This document shows, piece after piece, positions 11,002 to 19,672 of a stretch of DNA of 64,000 bases. The notes beneath the pieces were generated by a model. That model had not been told where the DNA came from, did no database searches, and worked only from the letters and a program-made list of their open reading frames with translations. The position numbers were made by a program, and so were the translations under genes. Numbering within the stretch: the first letter of the stretch is position 1; each line of letters starts with the position of its first letter. The stretch is from Oscillospiraceae bacterium (GTDB lineage: Bacteria; Bacillota; Clostridia; Oscillospirales; Ruminococcaceae), in the NCBI GenBank assembly GCA_021201235.1, contig JAJQFI010000008.1:186001-250000 (forward strand), in the 5' to 3' direction.

Positions 11002-13783
11002 TATCGAAAACCTTACACCGGAAACTACGGAAATACCGGAAGCTCCGAAGGAGCAGAAGGCGAAAAAGAAAATCTGGGACAACCCCGTCGGCAGATGGTT
11101 CTATCGGAACCGTTGGAATTTCCTCATCTTCTTCCTGCCGGAGGCGATTATGTATATCGTCTATGCCTGCTTCGGGGTGCACCCGTTCGGCGAAAATTCG
11201 GTACTCGTACTTGACCTGAACGGTCAGTATGTCTCCTATTACGAGGCGATGAGGGACGCAATCTGGGGCGACGGGTCGCTGATGTACAACTGGTCGCGAA
11301 ACCTGAGCGGTGAGATGTTCGGAATCTTCGCCTATTACCTCGCAAGCCCGTTCATGTGGATTATAATCCTTCTTCCGAGAACGATGATGTGCGGCGCCAT
11401 CGAGATTATGGAGCTCGCAAAAATCGGCTGTTGCGGTCTGGCGTTCGCATATTACCTTCGCAAATCGAAGGGCGCAAGCACCTATTGCCAGGTTATCTTC
11501 TCCGTAAGCTATGCCCTGATGACATATATCGTCGTTGAGCTGATGAACCCGATGTGGATTGACGGAATGATCTGGCTTCCGATAATCCTATTAGGCATTG
11601 AAAGGCTCGTCGACCACGGCAAGATGCTCGGCTTCGTCCTGCCGCTTACAATCATGTTCATATCCCACTTCTATATCGGGTACATGATTGGCTTCTTCTG
11701 CGCACTCTACTTCATTTACTATATCTTCTCACGCCCGGGGCACGCCATTGCACCGCACTGGTTCAAGGCAGGGCTCAAGTTTGCCGCTTCGGCGATTATA
11801 GCCGTTCTTGCGGCGGCGGTCGTGCTGATTCCGACCTACTACTCACTGAGCCTCGGAAAGCTTGACTTCTCCGACCCCGATTTCACCCCGACGGCACAGT
11901 TTGATATTCTTGAATTTTTGTCGAAAGTATTCTCTAATTCGTATGACACAGTAAGACCCGAAGGGCTCCCGATGATAGCCTGCGGAACGATTATAATCCT
12001 TCTGATTCCGCTGTTCTTCCTGAATACGAAAATCAGCGTAAAAGAGAAAGTCGCAAATGCGGCGCTGATGTTCGCGATATTCGGAAGCATGTATGTCTCG
12101 ACTATCGATATCGCATGGCACGGCTTCCAGGTGCCGAACTGGCTTCCCTACCGCTACTCGTTCACATTCTCGTTCATGATGATTATCTGCGCCTATCGGG
12201 CGTTTGAGAATCTGTCGGGAGTGTCGTTCAAGGAGATATGCCTGACGGCGTTTGCGTGGGTTGTGGTGCTGATTGTAATATATCGGCAGGAGTACGAGAC
12301 GTTCTACTTGTTCGAAACCGTCTGGTTCGGGATTCTCTGCATCGTCGTTTTCTGCACTCTACTCTTCCTCATGAAGAAGAACCCGACGAGGGTGATGTGT
12401 ATAGTCTTGGCGGTGTTCATATGCCTCGAGATTTTCGAGAACTCGCTTTATACCGTCGTCTCGATTGACTATGACGTCGTTTATTCGACCTATGATTCCT
12501 ATCAGGATTACTTTATAGACGGCAGAGACGTCGTCGACCAGGTTGAAGAATACGACGACGGGCTCTACAGAATGGAAGCAACCTTCAAGCGTACCGTCAA
12601 CGACCCTATCGGCATGGGCTACAAGGGCGTTTCGCACTCGAGCTCGACGATGAATTCCGCCGTCCTGACGTTTCTTAAGTCGCTCGGCTACGGAGTGCAG
12701 GGACACTATTCGAAGTACACCGGCGACACCGTTCTGACGGATTCATTCCTCGGCATCAAGTACATCATGTACGAGCCGGACGAGAAGTCGGCTTCGGTCG
12801 ACCCGCAGGAAATAAACCGTCAGAACTATGAAAACTGGCTCGAGATGCCTTATGAAGGCTATGACCTCATCATGACCGAGGAGGACACCGGCACCGACAT
12901 CTCCGTTTACGAGAACCCCTATGCGCTCTCAATCGGCTATATGGCGGATTACGATATACTTGATTTAACACTTGATTCGGACGACCCGATTGCAAATCAG
13001 GAGAGCCTCCTGCAGGCACTCCTCGGCGACCGCTCGATAAAGGTCTTCAACCGGATTTACAGCTACACCACCGACACCTATAACGTTTCCACCGCCACGA
13101 CCGGCGACCACATCTGGTACTCGACCATCGTCGAAGGAAGCGACAGCTATATCGACTTCACCATCAACGTCGACAGCTCGAACCCGATTTACGCCTTCTT
13201 CCCGACCATTTATCAAAGACAGTGCAACATGTGGATTAAGGCGGACTCCTGGGACGTTTCGAACTATGCGTTCCTTGATTACTTCTTCACAAGCGAGTAT
13301 TACAGCATCCTTGACCTCGGAACCTACGAGGACGGCGAGACGATTCACCTTCGTATGACCCTTGCCAACAGCGAGGTGCTCTTCTCGGCGGTGCTCTTCT
13401 ATGAGCTCGACATCGACGCCATGGAGGAATATATAAACGAGCTCAAGGAGAACGAGTGGATTATTGAGGAGCACACCGACACCTACCTCTCGGGCACAGT
13501 CACCGCCGACGAGGACGGAATCCTCTTCACGACCATCCCCTATGAAGCAGGTTGGACGATCACAGTCGACGGCGAAGAGGTTGAGCCGGTCGAGGTTCTT
13601 GATTCGCTCATCGGCATCGAGCTGACAGAAGGCACCCACACCGTCACAATGAAGTTCTTCCCCGATTACTTCAAGCTTGGCATTGCGGTTTCCATCCTCG
13701 GCTTCTCGCTTATACTCATTATCTTCATAGTCGAGTTCAAGGGCGGCTTTATCTTCAAAAAAATTCTTGCAAAGACGAAATAA
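10991..13783 (+). CDS. YfhO-family multi-pass membrane protein (GT-C-like glycosyl transfer)
   Basis: 930 residues. An N-terminal acidic tail is followed by about a dozen hydrophobic segments between residues 35 and 480 (for example FLIFFLPEAIMYIVYACFG), a large extracytoplasmic domain at 490-895 and a final helix near 900-920. The N-terminal arginine-bracketed WFYRNRWN and the acidic first outer loop (VLDLNGQYVSYYEAMRD) are typical of YfhO. In Bacillus, YfhO acts with CsbB to add GlcNAc to lipoteichoic acid; a similar wall-polymer glycosylation role is inferred from pairing with the upstream transferase. Start preceded by GGGAGG. Confidence 0.86.
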   Translation: MTDNIENLTPETTEIPEAPKEQKAKKKIWDNPVGRWFYRNRWNFLIFFLPEAIMYIVYACFGVHPFGENSVLVLDLNGQYVSYYEAMRDAIWGDGSLMYNWSRNLSGEMFGIFAYYLASPFMWIIILLPRTMMCGAIEIMELAKIGCCGLAFAYYLRKSKGASTYCQVIFSVSYALMTYIVVELMNPMWIDGMIWLPIILLGIERLVDHGKMLGFVLPLTIMFISHFYIGYMIGFFCALYFIYYIFSRPGHAIAPHWFKAGLKFAASAIIAVLAAAVVLIPTYYSLSLGKLDFSDPDFTPTAQFDILEFLSKVFSNSYDTVRPEGLPMIACGTIIILLIPLFFLNTKISVKEKVANAALMFAIFGSMYVSTIDIAWHGFQVPNWLPYRYSFTFSFMMIICAYRAFENLSGVSFKEICLTAFAWVVVLIVIYRQEYETFYLFETVWFGILCIVVFCTLLFLMKKNPTRVMCIVLAVFICLEIFENSLYTVVSIDYDVVYSTYDSYQDYFIDGRDVVDQVEEYDDGLYRMEATFKRTVNDPIGMGYKGVSHSSSTMNSAVLTFLKSLGYGVQGHYSKYTGDTVLTDSFLGIKYIMYEPDEKSASVDPQEINRQNYENWLEMPYEGYDLIMTEEDTGTDISVYENPYALSIGYMADYDILDLTLDSDDPIANQESLLQALLGDRSIKVFNRIYSYTTDTYNVSTATTGDHIWYSTIVEGSDSYIDFTINVDSSNPIYAFFPTIYQRQCNMWIKADSWDVSNYAFLDYFFTSEYYSILDLGTYEDGETIHLRMTLANSEVLFSAVLFYELDIDAMEEYINELKENEWIIEEHTDTYLSGTVTADEDGILFTTIPYEAGWTITVDGEEVEPVEVLDSLIGIELTEGTHTVTMKFFPDYFKLGIAVSILGFSLILIIFIVEFKGGFIFKKILAKTK

Positions 13784-13858
13784 CTCTTGACGTTTTCCCG
13801 TTTCGGGAGTAAACTTATAGAAGGAAAATATCACCCATATATACAGGAGGACACTGAA

Positions 13859-14434
13859 ATGAAATTTATAGTTGAAACATCGGCACGTCACGTCCATGTG
13901 ACCCAGGAGGCTCTTGAGGTTCTCTTCGGCGCAGGCGCAACCCTTACAAAGAAGAAGGATCTTTCTCAGCCCGGACAGTTCGCAAGCGAGCAGAGAGTCA
14001 CCATCGTAGGTCCGAAGAAGGAGCTCCCGAACGTCTCAATCCTCGGTCCCTGCAGAAATGCGGTTCAGGTTGAGCTTTCCGCAACCGATGCCCGTTCAAT
14101 CGGCATCACCGCTCCCATCAGAGAGTCCGGAGACTTAGCCGGCTCGGCACCCTGCAAGGTAGTCGGTCCCTGCGGAGAGATTGAAATCACTGAAGGCGTT
14201 ATCGTTGCAAAGAGACACATCCACCTCACTCCCGAAGATGCCGAAGCCCTCGGCGTCAAGAACGGCGACAACGTCTGGGTAAGAGTTGACACCCCCGAAA
14301 GAAGCGCAATCCTCGGCGACACCGTCTGCAGAGTAAGCTCGAGCTACGCCACTGCCATGCACATCGACACCGACGAATCAAACGCTATCGGAGCCCCGAG
14401 AGAGCTCTACGGCGAAATCGTCAAGGTTGACTGA
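13859..14434 (+). CDS. pduL: phosphate propanoyltransferase / phosphotransacylase, PduL type
   Basis: Transfers an acyl group between CoA and phosphate, producing acetyl- or propionyl-phosphate. 191 residues from the ATG at 13859, which follows AGGAGG; an in-frame upstream extension to 13787 is rejected because it lacks a ribosome site. The duplicated PduL barrel is seen as ETSARHVHVT near residue 6 and VAKRHIHLTPEDAEALG near 118, whose paired histidines bind zinc. The N-terminus has no encapsulation helix and no microcompartment genes are nearby, so it is probably the free metabolic form serving acetate production. Confidence 0.9.
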   Translation: MKFIVETSARHVHVTQEALEVLFGAGATLTKKKDLSQPGQFASEQRVTIVGPKKELPNVSILGPCRNAVQVELSATDARSIGITAPIRESGDLAGSAPCKVVGPCGEIEITEGVIVAKRHIHLTPEDAEALGVKNGDNVWVRVDTPERSAILGDTVCRVSSSYATAMHIDTDESNAIGAPRELYGEIVKVD

Positions 14435-14450
14435 TTTTATTCAAGAATTA

Positions 14451-14483
14451 TCCCCCGGTCGCAAAAAGACTGGGGGATTTTTT
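14451..14483 (+). terminator. rho-independent terminator after pduL
   Basis: Stem CCCCCGGTC / GACTGGGGG around a GCAAAAA loop, then ATTTTTT. It lies 17 bases after the pduL stop. Confidence 0.85.
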
Positions 14484-14531
14484 GAAACTTTCGGGGAGTT
14501 TTGGCGGGTAAGTGTATAGGAACGAATTAAG

Positions 14532-14696
14532 CCTCCCCTGTCAAGGGGAGGGGGACCGCCGGCGTTAGCCGGTGGTGGAGGGGTGCGCGACCGAAGGGAG
14601 CGCAGACTTTCGCCTGAGGCGAAAGTCGCAAGTTCGGCGAAGCCGAACTTGCACCCCTCAGTCAGCTTCGCTGACAGCTCCCCTTGACAGGGGAGC
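14532..14696. repeat. multi-hairpin intergenic palindromic repeat
   Basis: A 165-base intergenic element whose ends (14532-14550 and 14677-14696) are inverted copies of each other and also self-complementary (CTCCCCTTGACAGGGGAG). Between them are further perfect hairpins: ACCGCCGGC/GCCGGTGGT at 14555-14576, TGCGC/GCGCA at 14584-14604, GACTTTCGCC/GGCGAAAGTC at 14605-14627, GCAAGTTCGGC/GCCGAACTTGC at 14628-14652 and GTCAGC/GCTGAC at 14661-14675. It encodes no protein and resembles non-autonomous MITE/REP-like repeats dispersed in clostridial genomes (inference). Confidence 0.8.
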
Positions 14697-14734
14697 CAAT
14701 AGTCGTCCTATCAAACTTTGAATGAGGTGAAAAT

Positions 14735-15622
14735 ATGAGTGTTGAAAATTTAAGCGATGCCATCGGCATGTTCAGCGACAGGATTCTTCAGGAAGCCGAC
14801 GCCCTCCGAGGGCGAAAACGGGCTAATCGGGTCGCCGTGCGATTCGTTGCGATTGCCGCCTGCGTGGCGGTGGTTGTCCTGACGGGTGTTGCCTATCTTA
14901 ACAGAGATGTCGAGTTGCCCGTGGAACCAGTAGAACCCGAAGTCACAGAGGAGCCCATCATAGAGGACGAGCCCGTGATTGAGGAAGAAGAACCGATAAC
15001 GGAGGATGTAATCGAGCCGGACAAAACGCCCACATACGAGAACGATTCAGTCTGGGATGGGAATTACGAAGTCATGCCGGAAGTGTCTGTAAGCGAAGGC
15101 GGGGATTCAAACTACGCTTTCATTGAAACGACGTACATTGAAGGAATAGGCAACATACCCGGAGTATTTTCTGACTATGTCGGTTGGGAAGCAACTAAGG
15201 AATGGCTTGATGAATACAAATCTACAAATCTGGTTTACATGTCTGTAGCCGAATCGGCTAACTTGTATTCGTTCATCCTATACTTTGATATTCCTGATGA
15301 AGATGTATGGGAAATGCTCAGAAGCCTGCAACTGGGGCTCACGGACGGAGAACTGACCGATGAAGAAATTGAACTGATTCTCTCCCGGGATAATGAGGCG
15401 ATTGCGGCTTATTTTGCGGCGGATACGACTATTGTCAAGGGTGAGAATATCTACTCGCTGTACTGGATTTACTGCCACTCGATTGACGACTATATCGCCG
15501 AAGGCATCACGCAGGAGGATATTGCGGAAATTCTGCCGAAGTTCGACGAGGTCTATCTTAGCAATGCCGCCCGTCAGGCGATTACGGCAAAACTAACCGA
15601 CTACATCAACGGTGACTATTAA
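14735..15622 (+). CDS. single-pass membrane protein, candidate anti-sigma factor
   Basis: 295 residues, not recognised as a named family. A cytosolic N-terminus of about 33 residues (ending RGRKRANRVAVRF) is followed by one membrane helix (about 34-55, VAIAACVAVVVLTGVAYL), then an acidic proline-rich linker (PVEPVEPEVTEEP to about residue 100), then a soluble outer domain. The sigma factor gene starts 20 bases after its stop, so a membrane-bound anti-sigma role is a reasonable inference, although the usual order is sigma first. No zinc-binding HxxxCxxC motif is visible. Confidence 0.6.
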   Translation: MSVENLSDAIGMFSDRILQEADALRGRKRANRVAVRFVAIAACVAVVVLTGVAYLNRDVELPVEPVEPEVTEEPIIEDEPVIEEEEPITEDVIEPDKTPTYENDSVWDGNYEVMPEVSVSEGGDSNYAFIETTYIEGIGNIPGVFSDYVGWEATKEWLDEYKSTNLVYMSVAESANLYSFILYFDIPDEDVWEMLRSLQLGLTDGELTDEEIELILSRDNEAIAAYFAADTTIVKGENIYSLYWIYCHSIDDYIAEGITQEDIAEILPKFDEVYLSNAARQAITAKLTDYINGDY

Positions 15623-15642
15623 AAATATTTGGGGGACAAACC

Positions 15643-16221
15643 ATGGAAAACATTATTACTACTGACGAAGCAATCGTCAATCTTTACTGGGACAGAAACG
15701 AGGAGGCTATCAGGATTACGCAGGAGAAGTACGAGAAGTATCTCATGAAGATAGCCTATTCGGTGCTGGATGACATGCAGGACAGCGAGGAGAGCGTCAA
15801 CGAGACGTACCTGAAGGCGTGGAACTCGATGCCGGAGCAGAGACCGAGCATACTGTCTACATACCTCGGCAAAATCACCCGGCAGTATTCGATAGATATT
15901 TATCGCAAGAGGAATCGGGAGAAGAGAAAGGGTTCGGAGTATGCGGTGTCGCTCTCGGAGCTCGAGGAATGCGTTGAGGGCGGCTCAACTTCGGAGGAGG
16001 AGCTTGACGTGAAGCTCTTGGCGGAGGCTATCGAAAGCTATCTCTACACCCTCAAGAAGGACGCCCGAGTGGCGTTTGTGATGCGGTATTTCTACTCCGA
16101 CACCCTCGGGGAAATAGCAAAAAGCCTCGGCATGACCGAGGCGGGGGTGAAGAGTATGCTGCATAGGGTCAGGATTGGGCTTAAGTCGCAGCTGTCCACA
16201 GTTTCTGAATATTCTCTTTGA
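15643..16221 (+). CDS. ECF-type sigma-70 family RNA polymerase sigma factor
   Basis: 192 residues with two regions: sigma-2 at about 25-100 (YEKYLMKIAYSVL, then SVNETYLKAWNSMP) and sigma-4 at about 135-185 (VAFVMRYFYSDTLGEIAKSLGMTEAGVKSMLHR, a clear helix-turn-helix). No region 1.1 or 3, as in ECF sigma factors. It is preceded by GGGGG and by the gene for a putative membrane partner. Its last 41 coding bases overlap the end of recG, which converges from the other strand. The regulon is unknown. Confidence 0.88.
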   Translation: MENIITTDEAIVNLYWDRNEEAIRITQEKYEKYLMKIAYSVLDDMQDSEESVNETYLKAWNSMPEQRPSILSTYLGKITRQYSIDIYRKRNREKRKGSEYAVSLSELEECVEGGSTSEEELDVKLLAEAIESYLYTLKKDARVAFVMRYFYSDTLGEIAKSLGMTEAGVKSMLHRVRIGLKSQLSTVSEYSL

Positions 16222-18196
16222 GCCCTCTTCCCTGCTCCGTTTCAAGATAACCCGAGGCATAAATTTCTTCTGCGGATTCCCGGGCGAGTTTCAGGATATC
16301 GGTATCGGCGGCGATGTCGGCGATTTTGAAATCGGGGAGACCGTGCTGACGGTCGCCGAAGAAGTCACCGGGTCCCCGCATTTCGAGATCTAATTCGCTT
16401 ATTTCGAAGCCGTCCGAGGTCGAGGCGAGGGCTTTGAGCCTCTGCTTCGATGTCTCCGTCACGTTGTCGGTCACAAGGATGCAGTAGGACTGATATTCTC
16501 CCCTGCCGACACGCCCACGGAGCTGATGGAGCTGACTCAAGCCGAACCTGTCGGCGTTCTCAATCATCATGACAGCCGCATTCGGGACGTCGACGCCGAC
16601 CTCAACAACCGTCGTCGAAACAAGCACCTGAATGTCGCCGTTCTTGAAGCTCTCCATCACATGCTCTTTCTCTTGGGATTTCATCTTGCCGTGAAGAACC
16701 CCGACGGTATAGCCGGCAAAGTCGGCTTGCCTGATTCTCTCGGCATATTCAATAACACTGTGCATGCCCTGCTCTTCGTCGATGGCGGGGCATATTATAT
16801 ACGCCTGTCTGCCCTCGTTCAGGAGGTTTTTCACGAAAGCGTAGGCGCGTTGCCTCAGCTTCCCCGTGACGGCGTAAGTTTCAATTTTGAGCCTCCCCTT
16901 CGGCATCTCATCAAGCACCGAGATGTCAAGCTCGCCGTAAATTATAAGCGCGAGTGTCCTCGGAATCGGGGTTGCGCTCATTACGAGGCGGTGGGGGTTG
17001 ATGCCCTTGTTTGCGAGGGCGTCGCGCTGATTGACGCCGAAACGGTGCTGTTCGTCGGTGATGACGAGGGCGAGGTTTCTGAACTCGGTATCCTTCTGGA
17101 AGAGGGTGTGCGTGCCGACGGCGACGCTGTACTCGCCGCTTGCAAGCCCTTCGCGGACTTGTTTCTTTTCTTTAGGTGGTATCGAGCCCTTGAGAAGTGC
17201 AACTTTCACTCCGAGAGGCTCCAAAAATTTCGAGAGGGTTTCGGCATGTTGGTCCGCCAGGACCTCGGTCGGCGCCATAAGGCAGGACTGGGTGCCGTTC
17301 AGGTGGCAAAGAAGACAGCATGCCGCCGCTACAACCGTCTTTCCCGAGCCGACATCGCCCATGATAAGGCGGTTCATCGGCACGTCGCGGGACATGTCGG
17401 AAACGCATTCGGCGATTGCTTTTCTCTGTGCATTGGTCAATTCAAACGGGAGCGAACGATAGAATTCGTCGAGTGAATAATTCTGCATGACATATGGCGT
17501 CAGAGTCCTGTTGCGGTCTTTAAGGGAAAGCATGCCGAGCTGAAGCGTCGTAAGCTCATCGAAGGCAAGGCGCTTGCGTGCGGGAATCACATCCGACTGT
17601 GAACGTGGGAAGTGGATATATCTCAAAGCGTCGTCGGTCTTCATAAGACCGGCTTTATTTATAATTTCCGGCGGCATAACCTCGCAGGTTTCGCTATCTA
17701 AACACGTCAGAGCCGCCTTCATGCAGTTGCGCAAAATATTCTCGGTCATGCCCTCGGTCAGGGGGTAAACCGGGCGGACGGTGTCGGCTTTCGAAATCTC
17801 GACAATCTCGGGACCCGACATGGCGCGCTCGGTGAGCGTTCCCGTGACTTTTCCGATGAGAAAATAGTCCTCATCAAGCTTGATTTTATCATAAAGAAAG
17901 CCCTGATTGAAAAGCGTCACGAAAATGTCGTCCTTGCCGTCGGTAAAGGTGAGCTGGAATATTTGCATGCCACGGCGAGTATACTTGTAGGAGTGCTTTT
18001 CCGAGCACCGACACTTGAGGATATTGACCTCGTCCAAGATTGCATCTTCTATCGAAACAGGCGACGAGAAATCGGTGTAGCTTCTCGGCAAGTGATAGAG
18101 CAAATCCCGGATCGTGTGGATACCGAGCTTCGCAAAAATCTCGGCGCGCTTCGGTCCCACGCCCTTCAGATATTTGATATCGTCCGACAGCTTCAT
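16181..18196 (-). CDS. recG: ATP-dependent DNA helicase RecG
   Basis: Branch-migration helicase that remodels stalled forks and Holliday junctions. 671 residues: N-terminal wedge/OB domain (LSDDIKYLKGVGPKRAE at the start), Walker A MGDVGSGKTVVAAA near residue 280, DEQH box as ITDEQHRFG near 382, motif III SATPIPRT, and motif VI LHQLRGRVGRG near 583. I take the ATG at 18196 because GAGGTGA precedes it at proper distance; the ATG five codons upstream lacks a site. The gene converges on the sigma factor with a 41-base coding overlap. Confidence 0.96.
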   Translation of the reverse strand: MKLSDDIKYLKGVGPKRAEIFAKLGIHTIRDLLYHLPRSYTDFSSPVSIEDAILDEVNILKCRCSEKHSYKYTRRGMQIFQLTFTDGKDDIFVTLFNQGFLYDKIKLDEDYFLIGKVTGTLTERAMSGPEIVEISKADTVRPVYPLTEGMTENILRNCMKAALTCLDSETCEVMPPEIINKAGLMKTDDALRYIHFPRSQSDVIPARKRLAFDELTTLQLGMLSLKDRNRTLTPYVMQNYSLDEFYRSLPFELTNAQRKAIAECVSDMSRDVPMNRLIMGDVGSGKTVVAAACCLLCHLNGTQSCLMAPTEVLADQHAETLSKFLEPLGVKVALLKGSIPPKEKKQVREGLASGEYSVAVGTHTLFQKDTEFRNLALVITDEQHRFGVNQRDALANKGINPHRLVMSATPIPRTLALIIYGELDISVLDEMPKGRLKIETYAVTGKLRQRAYAFVKNLLNEGRQAYIICPAIDEEQGMHSVIEYAERIRQADFAGYTVGVLHGKMKSQEKEHVMESFKNGDIQVLVSTTVVEVGVDVPNAAVMMIENADRFGLSQLHQLRGRVGRGEYQSYCILVTDNVTETSKQRLKALASTSDGFEISELDLEMRGPGDFFGDRQHGLPDFKIADIAADTDILKLARESAEEIYASGYLETEQGRGLKENIQKLWTAAT

Positions 18197-18262
18197 AATC
18201 TCACCTCGCATAAGTTTCTCGCTCTATTATATAAAATTCACACAGATTTTGCAAGGTGCGAG

Positions 18263-18291
18263 TTGACAATTTGTGCGAATTAGGGTAAAAT
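18263..18291 (+). promoter_or_regulatory. promoter of the HAD hydrolase gene
   Basis: TTGACA (18263-18268), 17-base spacer, TAAAAT (18286-18291). The palindromic repeat at 18296-18368 follows immediately and would be the 5' end of the transcript. Confidence 0.65.
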
Positions 18292-18295
18292 CACT

Positions 18296-18368
18296 TGTAG
18301 GGGCGGATATTATCCGCCCGAACCCCCAGCATTGCGACTTAAACGGGCGGATGATATCCGCCCCTACA
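18296..18368. repeat. inverted repeat in the 5' leader of the HAD gene
   Basis: Two arms of about 25 bases, beginning TGTAGGGGCGGATATTATCC and ending in its near-perfect complement (one mismatch), separated by 23 bases. Each arm is itself a hairpin (GGGCGGATA/TATCCGCCC). It lies between a consensus promoter and the ribosome site of the HAD gene. It looks like a dispersed palindromic repeat rather than a terminator, since no T-run follows. Confidence 0.7.
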
Positions 18369-18396
18369 TGATATAACAAACGTAAGGAGGATAGTT

Positions 18397-19047
18397 ATGA
18401 ATTTCTACAAAGATATAAGCTGTGCTATTTTCGACCTTGACGGGACCTTGATTGAGTCCATCAGCGCATGGCGTGAGGTCGACATCAATTTCATGAAGAG
18501 GCGCAACCTGCCCATTCCCGACGATTTCTATGACAGGGTTTCGACGCTTAATTTCTCTCAGGCGGCGGACTATGTCATCGCCGAGTGTGGCGTTACCGAC
18601 CCGAAGGAGGTCGTTATGAGCGAATGGCTCGAGGAGCTCCGGTATGATTACGCAAGCGTGATTGAAATGGTCGCCGGCGCGAAGGAATTCATAACGAAGC
18701 TCCACGAAAGCGGCGTCAAAATCGCGCTCGCGACGGCATCGAGACCCGAACTTTTCAAGCCCTGCCTCGAGCGTCACGGGGTCTTGAATTTATTCGACGT
18801 TTTCGTCACGACCGACGAGGTCAAGCGCAAAAAGGGCTTCCCCGACGTCTATCTCTTAGCCGCCGAAAAAGCTGAAGTCGAACCCACCACCTGTGCCGTC
18901 TTCGAAGATATCTACCTCGGCTGTGTCGGAGCAAAAGCCGCCAACATGTACACCGTCGGGGTGCTTGAGGAGCACTCGAGAGACGACTGGGAGAAGATGC
19001 GTGGCGTGTGCGATCTGATTATTGAGGATTATACGAAATTGGTATAA
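18397..19047 (+). CDS. HAD-superfamily phosphatase/phosphomutase
   Basis: 216 residues. HAD motif I IFDLDGTLIES at about residue 11 (nucleophile and acid/base Asp), motif II ATAS near 109, motif III Lys in VKRKKGFPD near 142, motif IV VFEDIYLG near 168. The helical cap between motifs I and II makes it a subfamily I member similar to beta-phosphoglucomutase or phosphoglycolate phosphatases. The substrate cannot be assigned. The gene follows AAGGAGG and ends at a bidirectional terminator shared with mscL. Confidence 0.86.
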   Translation: MNFYKDISCAIFDLDGTLIESISAWREVDINFMKRRNLPIPDDFYDRVSTLNFSQAADYVIAECGVTDPKEVVMSEWLEELRYDYASVIEMVAGAKEFITKLHESGVKIALATASRPELFKPCLERHGVLNLFDVFVTTDEVKRKKGFPDVYLLAAEKAEVEPTTCAVFEDIYLGCVGAKAANMYTVGVLEEHSRDDWEKMRGVCDLIIEDYTKLV

Positions 19048-19049
19048 AT

Positions 19050-19085
19050 AAAAAAGAGGAAGTTCTTTGAACTTCCTCTTTTTTA
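19050..19085. terminator. bidirectional terminator between the HAD gene and mscL
   Basis: AAAAAAGAGGAAGTT / AACTTCCTCTTTTTT stem-loop with A- and T-runs on both sides, serving two convergent genes. Confidence 0.88.
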
Positions 19086-19090
19086 TTTTA

Positions 19091-19578
19091 TTACTTCTTC
19101 TCCGCAATAGCATCAAGCTTGGCTTCGATGGACTTGAGGACATCGAGCTCGGTGATGACGGGCTCTGCGGGAGCTTCGGGTGCGGGCTCTTCCGCCTTCT
19201 TGACCTTGTTCTTCGCGCTGCCGATGAGCTTGATTACGAGGAAGATGCAGAGTGCAACGATGAGGAAGTTAAGTACAGCCGAGATGAAGTTGCCAAATGT
19301 AACTGCTACTTCTGCTGTTGCAACTTCTCCTGCCTCGTCGAGAACTGCTTCCTTAAGTACCCACTTCCAGTCCTCGAAATTGATACCACCGGTAATAAGG
19401 CTGATGAAAGGCATGATGATGTCGTTGACGAGCGAGGTTACGATACTGCTGAATGCGGAGCCGATGATAACGCCGACTGCCATATCGACAACGTTGCCCT
19501 TGGAAATCATAGCCTTGAATTCATTTAAGAATGTCTTAGCCTTGCCGGAGCCTTTTTTGCTTCTTCTTTTACATCCAT
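19091..19578 (-). CDS. mscL: large-conductance mechanosensitive channel MscL, with apparent -1 frameshift near the N-terminus
   Basis: Osmotic emergency valve. The uninterrupted part starts at the ATG at 19510 (139 residues) and has both membrane helices: GNVVDMAVGVIIGSAF (TM1) and NFLIVALCIFLVIKLIG (TM2). That start would lack the conserved amphipathic N-terminal helix, which is encoded just upstream as TFLNEFKAM in the same frame but with no start codon. A good start (ATG 19578 after AAGGAT, MDVKEEAKK) lies one frame away. The frames meet at A AAA AAG, where a -1 slip gives about 162 residues. This could be a programmed shift, a homopolymer sequencing error or a real mutation. Confidence 0.88.
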
Positions 19579-19672
19579 GATAAAATCCTTCTTTTCTGTA
19601 GTATTTCGGCTTACCGAGCCGTTTGTTTAATTATAATATAACAGAGTTACGGGTAAAAAGCAAGATAATTTT

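Noticed and set aside
12965-13897. 310-residue minus-strand frame opposite the YfhO gene
   Set aside because: Antisense to a well-supported membrane protein; composition reflects the complement of acidic residues.
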